Origin: Paragorgia papillata
Lineage: Eukaryota; Cnidaria; Anthozoa; Scleralcyonacea; Coralliidae
Direction of reading: 5' to 3'
NCBI GenBank assembly: GCA_035771165.1
Contig: JAWNZC010000123.1
Location: 372,001 to 436,000, forward strand
Length of the DNA: 64,000 nucleotides
Shown here in pieces: positions 49,701-60,400 of the stretch (the first letter of the stretch is position 1; every line of letters starts with the position of its first letter). Under the pieces are notes generated by a model. It saw only the letters and a list, made by a program, of their open reading frames with translations, was not told the DNA's origin and searched no databases. A program made the translations under genes and the position numbers.

Positions 49701-52700
49701 AAACAGTGTCAGCAGTTTTTTTATTTATTGCCTGGTTTCGATTTTATGACTTATTTTGTCCGAATGTTGGTCGAAAAACAGCATTTTCAACTTTGGTCGT
49801 CGATAAAATCAGCAAAACTCGACATATTAAAAAACGCTGACACCGTATTGCTGGAAATTTATCTCGGAATTAAACTGCAAAAAAAGATTTCGAACAAAAT
49901 ATAACACTTTTTACTTGAGTCGCCCCGAGTAAAGCCTTCTGGTTTTAATTTTAAAATTCGCAACTATTATTGGTTTGTGTATATCGCAAAATCAAAGACA
50001 ACATTGTATTCTACAAATTAATAGCTTTCTAACGATATCTATTTTATTTTTGTGGAATAAATTCTGACGAATTGAAATCGCTTTACGGAAATTACCCTTG
50101 CAAACCTTAACGAAGACTTTTCTCTGTTTATCTACAGTATACGTTATAAGTATAGAGTGTCCGGATAGTAATCGGTTGTAAGTTCGAGTCTTGTTTTGGG
50201 CCTCAAAGTTTTCTTAGTTTAAAGTGCCTATCATCCAAATACGATATTATTTATATGAATTCTATGTAAAGTAAGTTGTCAAATGCCAAAATATTTGAAT
50301 TTGCTTTCAGGGAAAGTCGTTATTTACTTGTTCTCACGGAGAACTACGCGGCGCTAAGAATCTTGCAACGACAATTCCTCGAAGGAACAGATCACGATCC
50401 CGTTATTATATTTGGAAGTAGTTTTCCGAAAGACCAACATTACACACAGGTAAGTGGTACGTTAGCCCTTTACCCGGCAGGTTACCAGAAGGCCTCCACT
50501 TGTATAGTAAAATCGTCTGGCGTTAGACAGTTTAAAATATCTAAGTTGCCAAATTCCATCACTACAGGGTTAAAAAATGTTTTCCTCTTTATATTTTATT
50601 AAAATTCACTTGAATGGCAAATTTACAAAAAATTGTAGAAGTTTACAGTGTGTAGGATATACAAATGTACATGTTTAAGTATAGGTTATTTTGAGGCCAC
50701 GAGGGGATATGTTTGGGGGATATCCGAATTTTCACATGGACGAGGTTGACAGGAGTCACAATAGAAAAGAAATATTGAGGGGAATATAAAGGCTCATTTC
50801 CACTCAGGAAAGTTTTCCTTGGACAGAAAACTTTTCTTTGTCTTAAGTTCATTAAGCTCACAAGACAAAGAAAAAATTTCTGTCCAAGGAACATTTTCCT
50901 GAGTTGAAATGGCCTTTAGAGGGGAATATTAGAGTAGAGGGGAATATTAATCTATTGTTTTGCCAGGGCTATTGAATATATTCCCCGAAAATAACAAAGG
51001 AAACCAAGGCATGTGAAAATTAAGCGCTAATCTAAAATGGATATGTATACAAGATAAAATCAAATGAGGCCAAGTAGCTACCTGTAAAAATGAGTTTATT
51101 AAAATTGATAAAATGTTGTAAAATTGATAAAATCAGAACTTCTGATGATGTTGTAGTACAACGAAAGCTTAACTCTTTTTAAACATTTTATCAATTTTAG
51201 TAAACTCATTTTTACAGTAGCTACTTGGCCTCATTTGATTTTATCTTGTATACATTTCACATTATGCTACTGAGGGACAACTTCATTCGATTATCTAAAA
51301 TGGATAGTTAACAATTATTCACCGAGCCGCGAAGCGGCGGGTGAATATTTGTTTTTGCATATATCTCATGTTTAACATTCTTACATGTTTCGGTACTTTC
51401 TTATTCGAGAAGTACTCGAGTTGTTTTCGTGGGGAATAAACTCATCTTCGCATTTTGGTTGCTCTCTCGATGACTGTTTTGGTTTTTGAAAAGTGTTAAT
51501 TATTACTTTGCAAATCTTTTCTTCTTGGAACGGTTTCTGTCATTGATCAGTTTATACAAGGTAAGAAATAGTTTCAAAACTGAGACGTTGTTTACAAAAT
51601 CTGTATTATACTTCTATCTCAAAGCCAACCTCGTAGCACTGTAGCAGTACTAAGAAAAAGTTGGGCCTTCAACCTTCTTTTATCGAAGAAATTGTCAATA
51701 TACGCCAAAGTCTTAGATATAAATGATTTATAATGATAATTTAAGTTTAATTTTGGTTGTCCTCACTGGTCAGTGACTCATGTTTATACTGCATGTACAT
51801 GTATATATCATACACCAGTGCAGCTAAACGTCGTCGGTAATGCAACGTCGAGTTCAGTTGAATTTAATTGTTTTTACTTGGACTCGTTGATCCTGAAAAC
51901 GACTTCTTGAAAACATGACGCCGAATAGTCACAGACAGAAGCGAAACATTTATTCGACGCGACGATAATTCATCGTGTAACTCGAACACGCATTATCGTC
52001 GCATTATCCGTCTGACTCGAACGAATTTAATTGCCGAGACGATTTAATTCGATTTAATTTAATTCGTGTGTCGAATTTAATCAAGTTATATACGTCGCAG
52101 TTTCGTCGAATAAAATTCAAACAATTAAATTCGTCTGAATTAAATTCGTCTATTGTGCGACGTTTAGCGCAGGCCTTAGAGTGAGAAGTGTGTTTTATAA
52201 ACCAACTTCGAGCTTGAGCTAGGTGTTTTTTAATATTAAGTTCTTATATCAAACACAACTTTCAAGTGTTTCATGATCAAACAAATTAGGAAATGAATCA
52301 GTTCTCAAATGAATCAGTATTTTATGTAAGATAAGTTTGAGGTAAGAGTTGGCTTATTAATTAATCTATCCAAGTGTTTGATCACATATCGCTTATGATT
52401 TTTGTATGCGTTTGGTTTATGTATTATTGAGTTTGAGAACTACATATATCACAGTGCCCGCTGTTTACACTATACACATGTATATAAGAAATTTATGCGG
52501 ACAAAATATATGTTGGCTGTTACATAGACATTACAAAACCTTGACTTGGTGCTTTGTTTACTTGTTTTAGGTGTTGTTCAATAGCTTGTATAATGAAATT
52601 AAGAAACCAAAGTTTGTGCACACCAGAGCTGCTACAGTGGTCTGACCACAGAATAGTACATACACCAGAAGTCTGACTCTTGTGAAAGTACTAAAATATT

Positions 52701-55700
52701 CTATAATCTGGTGTCTAAGTGCCACCAATTATATATTTTGAAAAATTGTTGAAAAACTATTGTGAACTAGCTGTTGGGAAACTTAAAGCCTTGAATATGT
52801 TGAAAGCCTTGAAATGAAGAAATATATCTGTTGAAAATACAATACTGAGTATTGTTGTACTGTCTTATTTAAAATACTAGCAGAATCACAAAATGTTAGT
52901 GATGTGCAATACACTTGAATGCCACTGACAGCATATTTATGACAGGTAAAATGTTGTTTTGGAACACAATGTTGATTATCTGGGGTGATTAATTCTTTGA
53001 AAGTTTTCATGGCGATAATGTAATATAGATTATTTTTGTGGAAACACCATGAAAAACATTTATTTGCTAAGATTTCGGCCTGAGTCAACAGGCTGAAAGC
53101 TTAGCAAATAAATATTTTACGTGGTGTTTCCACAAAAATAGTCTACATCTGGGGCGAGTTGCACAAAGCCGAGATAGCTTATCTAGTTCATAAGTTCTAG
53201 CTAAACAACAGCACTAATCATGCTTTGAACAACCTAATATAAAATTTTATACACTGAATAGTTATGTACCTGATAGTGCTGTTCAGTGGATAAAAGTTAA
53301 ATTGGGTTGTTCAAAGCCCCACTAGAGTGGTTCTCTAGCTAGGATTTATCCACCAGATAAGCTATCCAGGTTTCGTACAAAAATCTGAATTTTACAAGTT
53401 CACTTCATGTAAAACTTGGGGGCATGTTTATGATGCTAATATATAGTATGTGTCATGTTCAAATTAGCAATACATGTATAAAATGATTTAAAAATTTTTT
53501 GTGTGTGTCTGTGTGCTTTTCATGCATTACCGGATTGCTTTTGTGCCGGCACGAAAACCATACCGGATAGGCCTTCTGTTCACACACAAAATGCCTGTTC
53601 CAGCACAATTTCTGTGCCGGCACGCCGTTGCGCCACTCCGATCTCGAAAGAGGTACATCTTGTATCGGATAGCTTTTTGTGCCGTTTCAGCTCCAGTGTG
53701 AACGGAGATCGAAATCGTTTCGGAAGTATATTAATAGAATAGAGTGTGGTGATTGGTTGGATCACGGGGTTATATCATATTCGGCACGAAACAGCACATA
53801 ATTATGCCGTCTGCTCACACTATACCGGATAGGTTTTCGTGCCGGCACGAAAACCTATCCGGTATAGTGTGAACGGGGCCTAAGTCTATATCTCTTTCTG
53901 TGCTTAACAGCGGTAGTCACATGTACGCATTGCGTACCTATTTTTAAACGTCCCGCCACGTGCCGGCAACGCCGCCGAGGTACTCGCGAACCTGACGCAG
54001 GCACCGCAGTCACATTCTCAACTTTGCTGGCGATGACTGCGGTCGGCAGAACGCCGGCATGGCCGGCAGCTCTTGCGGCTATAAGGAAACCAGGCTTAAA
54101 TGAACAACCGTGGTACATCAAAGAAAACCGAGGTGATCGTGAACTAATGTGAATGATGTAATAGTCGAGTTGGTTTTCTTTGTTCTTTCTAGAGCTGTAT
54201 CTACGATATATCCCCAAAAGAACCGATAATTAAAAATTCAAGGCGCTGTATATAGTTATTGCCCTGGTCAACAGGAGAATATTTAGATATTGCCCTAGTC
54301 AGCAGGACAACATCTAGATATTGCCCTGGTCAACAGGGCAATATACAGTGTGTATAAAAAACCCCGGAACCCTTAGAAAATGAATGGGTATTCTTTTAAA
54401 ACAACCTATTGTAGTAGTTTGAAAGCCCTAAAAGCGCTGCGTTATAAATTAATCAGCACATAAGTTAAACAGGAAGAGAAAAAGCTTTTAAATACTTTCA
54501 CCATGCATACACTTCAAGTTATCTTAATTTCCCAGGTGTATAAGACCGTATGTTTTACGCATCCGTGGCTCAGAGGTGTTTAGGGCTTTCAAACTACTAC
54601 ACTAGGTTGTTTGAACAGAATACTAATTCATTTTCTAAGGGTTCCGTTTTTTTTATACACACTGTATAGTAATTATATGTTTATTATATCAACTTTTAAA
54701 TAAGTCAGTTAATTACCTCGAACCTTAGCCTCCCCCGCAGTCGTTCTTAGGGAGACGGTTAAACCCGCTTCCACTAACGCCTGCTTGTCGGAGAGTAATA
54801 TTGTGTTCTCTTTGTGTACCGCGAACCAATCAAATCAATACTACGGTACCGTGCCAAATATAGACCAGCCAATCACAGATACCGGGTGCGGGAAAACAAG
54901 TTAAATAACTTGCCGGGGAGTGTGACTATAACCGTCTATTGTTTATTACTATTTGTGAAAATTTTAAATTTTTCATGCACATTACACCTATGATAGAAGA
55001 AAATTGAAAACAATTCAACTGGATTTTTGTTGATGCGTGCTTTATTCGTGAACTTAGTGATATTATACAGTTTAATGCATTAAAATGTTATTCCTTAGTT
55101 TGTTGTTTATCATTGTCTGGCGGCTTGGCGACAGTTAACAGTGAGTGACCTCGCTGTAGCTTGAGTCCCAAATTTCTTTCCAGTCTTTTTATCATCACTC
55201 AGACTTCTAATATCAAGAAACTGGCGTAGTGGCGTATCTCTGATCTTTGATAACTCGTTACGTCGCGTTGTCCGCGGCTATGCCAGACAATTTTATTCGG
55301 CCGTGCCGTCCGAGACGTCTCGACAAGCGACCCATGAAACAAGGTTCATCCACACTGTGAATTAACACTTTACGCTGCGTTTTATTAGACTAATTTATTT
55401 ACGCCAGATTATTTTTAATACCCTCGCTAACACCGACAATTTTATTTGTCACGGCGGTCTGCCAAAGTGAAGGTCAGCTTTCCCGATTATAGAAAGTTAA
55501 ATTTGATTGGTCCATCGCTCAGAACATGCACTATTGCTCTCCAACAAGCAGGCGTTAGTGGGAGCGGGTTTACCGTCTCCCTAAGAACGACTGCGGGGGT
55601 GGCTACTCGAGGGGGCCTGCGGTCCCTCGGGCTGTATTTGGCTAAAAGCCTCTGTTCTCGGTAATTAATTCTTACATATTTACTAGAATGAAACTAATTA

Positions 55701-57341
55701 AACTATGAGATACGCAAAATCTCAACTGTAGAACGTCTGGCAATACATAAAAATATGAGCGTTAATTGAAATTCAAATTTACGGACAAAAATAGTTCCCC
55801 AAGGCACCGTACAGTATCTCATGTCCTAATCGCGTAAGGGATGTAACTATTCTGAAAACGTTTAGTACGACATTTTACAAGTAGTAGTGTTCCTGGGTGT
55901 CTAAGGCCCCAGTTACACGATACCGCATTCCTCCCGTGCCGGATTCCTTTTCATACCGGTTAGGCGTTCCAGTTACACGAGAACGTGGCAATCCGGTGTG
56001 AGCCATCGTGGGAAAATCACTCCGCTTTGGAGGTGATATGAAAAGTAATCCGACACGTTCCGGTCGCCGTATAACAAATCCGGCACGAGAGTAATCCGGT
56101 ATCGTGTAACTGTTTAACGTGTTTTAAAAATGGTGGGGTTAAAAATTTTTTGTGAACCAAAGTATTTTCTCTTCCGCCCCCACCCTGGCTATAAATAATG
56201 GTAGGTCCCTTCGGCCGTAAAACAGATTTCTAACACGGACGGCATAAATCTTCTCTGCTTTCCCCCAGTTTATTCTACGAACTTGTACCATCAAAGGGTG
56301 ATGGCTATTAGGAATTATCAGTATCTGAATATACTGTTATATGTTACCCTCAATAAATGAAGTCGTTTTACTTGACTTTACTTTGAATTCTTGTTACCGC
56401 TAGATCTGTCGCAACATCAACAGAATTAAAGTATGTATGGAAACAGGCCAAATGGTAATATTACTAAACTTAGAAAGTCTCTATGAGAGCCTGTACGGTG
56501 CACTTAATCAGGTAAATTTGTTAAGAATTAATCAACATTGGTTTGTTTTCTTGTTCTTGTTTTTGTTTTCATCCTCATCAATTCTCGTTCTTATTCTATT
56601 TGTCTTTGCCCTTTCCTAGTCCTTGCCGCTGTCCTTGCCATGTCCTTCTGCTTGTCCTTGTCTTTGTCCTTGTCTTTGTCCTTGTTCTTGTTTTCTACCT
56701 GTTCTTGTCCCTTGAGTCATTGTCTTTGTTCTTGTCCTAGCCTAGTCCTTGCATACAGTTGTCTTTGTTCTGGTCTTATTCCTTGTCCTGTCGTTGTCCT
56801 AGTCCTTGCCCTTGTTCTTGACTTTGTCCTTGTTCCTGCCTTTGTACTTTGTACTTTTGTCATAGTTGTTGTCTCTGCCCTTCTCCTTGTCCCTGTGCTT
56901 GTCCTCGTTCTTGTTCATGTTATTGTTCTATTTCTTGTTCCTGTCCTCGTTTGCGTTCTCATTTCTTGTTCTTCAGTATTGTTGTTTCTGTCCTCCTTAT
57001 CGTTCGGATTATTGCTCTTATTGTTCTGCTATATGTTTTTGTTCTTGATTCTGATCTTGATTTCGTTTTGCTTTCATTCTTATTCTTGTTTTTGTTTGGG
57101 GGAGTTTTTTTTAACCCCCAATTTCTTGGTGTTTTTTTGTTTGTTTGTTATTTAGTATTACCTATATCTCGCTGGTCAGAAGTATGTAGATCTTGGTTTG
57201 GGAAGCCACAGGGTTAAATGTCGCGTGGCGGATAAATTTAAGTAAGTGAATTATAGCACTATTTCTTTTTTGTTTTAGTTTATTTTGATTATGTTAGTTA
57301 GATTATGTTTGACAGACAGACAGACGGACGGACGGACGGAA

Positions 57342-57422
<81 letters not shown>

Positions 57423-60400
57423 GGCTGGTGTTTACACAAGCGATATCATATCGTAATTACGTCAGCAAAAAATCTTAACAGAAATCGCAGCATGCGACTA
57501 AGGTGAATTGAAAATTTTTATCAGATAACTGCACTGAGCCCGAAAGCGAAGCCGGTACACAGAACCACTGTGCCAACCACACCCGACCATTTATCTCGTA
57601 ATTTTCGTTATGCTATCGTAAGTCTGTTAAGGGGAATTCTTGTTGAAGCTCCTGATGTGATTTCTTCGTAACTTCGATGTCATGTCTTTTTCAGACTGAT
57701 TGTTGTTGCCGAAAAAGACGTGGTTTATCAGCGCTTTCCAATCCCTCTTATCAATCGACTAGGAGAAACACTTTCTTGTCATGTCGACTGGTTTGACCCC
57801 ACACCAAACACTGTTAGTTAAGGAACTGGAAGACTGGGTTTCGCGTTTCTCTAAAGCCAAGGCAGAATATTCCGAAGAAAGGTACTGACATTTAACAATT
57901 ATTCAACAAAGTCAAGGTGACTATATAATTCTTCGCTTATTAGTTAATTATTACTACTTATTTACCGATCGTGAGGTCGAAAAAGCATTATTCATTAAGT
58001 AGTTTATTATATGACTACAAATCTTGTTAACGTTTTGTGAAAACTAGACATGCGAACTGAACCAAAATGGCATATATTTTCCCATTTTTAAAGTACTTTC
58101 CGTTTAGCTAGAATTCTGAAATTTGCACCCAAATAGCATTTTTCAATTGCTTTTGTTTGAAATATTGCTCAAAGTTGTGCGTTAAGTAGTTGAATAAAAA
58201 AAAAACCCATCTGAAATTATATAATACTTGTGAGAAGTAAATATTTTATTATTACGAACAAGTAATATATAATTATAAGTTTCACATAACGCAGAAAGTT
58301 GAACTATACATCAAATAAAACCTTAACAAAATTTCTAACAACATACCTGCACGATATATTTCAACAATGAGCATAGTTCTGAAATTATTATCTTGTTATT
58401 ATTTTGTTTATAATATTCTCGAAACGGCAGATTCCGGACCGCTCAGGAACCAATCAAACTGCTGGATTTCACGTTCCAGACGGCTCATAAAATTAATCTT
58501 GGGGTAATTACCCCTCGCTCCAGGTCTATAGTTGATAATTAAAATAATCGTATAATAACTTATTATTATTTTTTTATCAATCGTGAGCGGGCGGAATCCT
58601 AGGTAATGCTGTAATTTGATTGGCTGCGTGAGCGGGCAGTTTTTTACGATATCTGACCACGGTCACGGAATCCTAAATTTCCGTAAAAATTTTTGAATCG
58701 ATCGATAAAATTAAATAAATAAGAGGAAAATTTGCCAAAGCAATGGATTGGGAAGAAGACAGCCACAGCGATAGCGAATTTTACTATCCAGACAAAGTGG
58801 GAATTGGCAACGCTGGAAATAAAAGCTATGAATTTGAGACTGAGAACTTAAACTTAAGTGCAACAGAAGAGAGCGAAGACATTAATATGGACTTTATTCA
58901 AGATTTCATAACTGCTCAACGGCCCGAAAGCACGCTGAAGAAAACAAAATATGACATGAATGTTTGGCAACGATTCTTTCTTACCATTAATGAAAAAAGA
59001 GAAATTAAAGACATACCTTCCAGTGAACAAATGTCCTCATGTGCCGCTTTTTCATAAACATTAAGAAAAAAGATGGCCGCCCGTACGAACCAGTTTCCTT
59101 GACATCATTTTACCGAAGTCTTCAGCGTTATCTGAATGACAATAATTCGACACTAACATTTTTAAAGACCAAGAATTTTCCAAGGCAAGAGAGGTTCTGT
59201 CCGCCAAGAAGAAAGAGCTAGTTGTTGAGTGTGCCAAAGGTAATCGCCCACAAGCTGCGCGAGCACTAACAGATGCTGAAGAAGACGAGCTTTTCAAGTC
59301 AGGTCAGTTTGGTACTGAAACACCAGAAGCTCTCCAGACAACGTTGTGGTGGCTTCTATCTCTCCATTTTGGATTTCGAGCGCGAGACGAAAGCCGAAAG
59401 CTGAAATGGGGAGACGTTCAGCTGAAAAACGACGGAGAATCTGGTCGACAATTTCTTCTTTGGTCGGCAGAAAGAGGATCAAAAACCCGAAAAGGAGATG
59501 GACACCAGCGAGCTTTTTGTCCTGTCGCATACGCAACCAACAACGAAAGATGTCCTGTGAAATACTTCAAAGAGTTTGAAAAACATCGCCCAGTTCAGAT
59601 GAAAGAGCCCGAATCACCATTTTATCTGACCATTAATCACAGAAGAAATCCAGAGAGCGAAATTTGGTATTCGAGAGCTCCTCTCGGCAGAAACGAAATT
59701 GGCAAATTTCTTGCAAAAGCAGCAGAAAAAGTCGGTTTACCGGGCAACGTCACAAATCACAGTGTCCGCAAAACATGTATTTCACGACTTATGGATGCAG
59801 AAATTCCAGCCAATTATGTTGCCCAGCTCAGTGGTCATAAGAACTTAAAAAGTCTTGACTCCTATAAGTCTGCTTCACTCGAGAACCAGCGAAAGATGTC
59901 CCATGTTCTAAGTCGTTCACATCAATTGGCACAATACGTTGAATCTGGCAGTTCTTCGATGGCTACAACATCATCTACAGTTTTGGAAGCTGGAAACCTT
60001 CTGAACTCACCAACTTCTGGTCCTTTTGGTTTGTTTTCAAGCGCCTCCATCGGTAAAATTGAGCAATGCACGTTCAATTTCAACCTGCCATGCAATGTCG
60101 AAAGATGTTCGAGCAATTCCAAAGCTCAACCACAGATCAAGCGACGTAGAATAATCGTCAGCGATGATTCAGATTCTGACTAAATAGCTTTTGAACAATG
60201 TACTTTAGTACACTTTAATAACTTTGTTTCTTTTTCACTCTGATTGTTTTGTAATGAGAAGTTTTATCTTGCTTTTCCAAGCTTGTTTTTCAATACGAAC
60301 ACGCCATCAAAAAATAATTCGAAAATGCCGTTGGCAGTCAATGACGTAAGCATCTTAAACGTTACGTAATTGTAAATATTTAATCCATTTCCGCTTTTCA

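Noticed and set aside
53060..53110. Hammerhead ribozyme in the 53-kb hairpin
   Set aside because: The strand with GAAA has CUGUUGA instead of CUGANGA and no separate stem II, so the core is not complete.
56538..57217. Multi-pass membrane protein of about 200 residues
   Set aside because: The frame is a pyrimidine-rich CTTGTC repeat and overlaps RNF213 exon 18 in a different frame.
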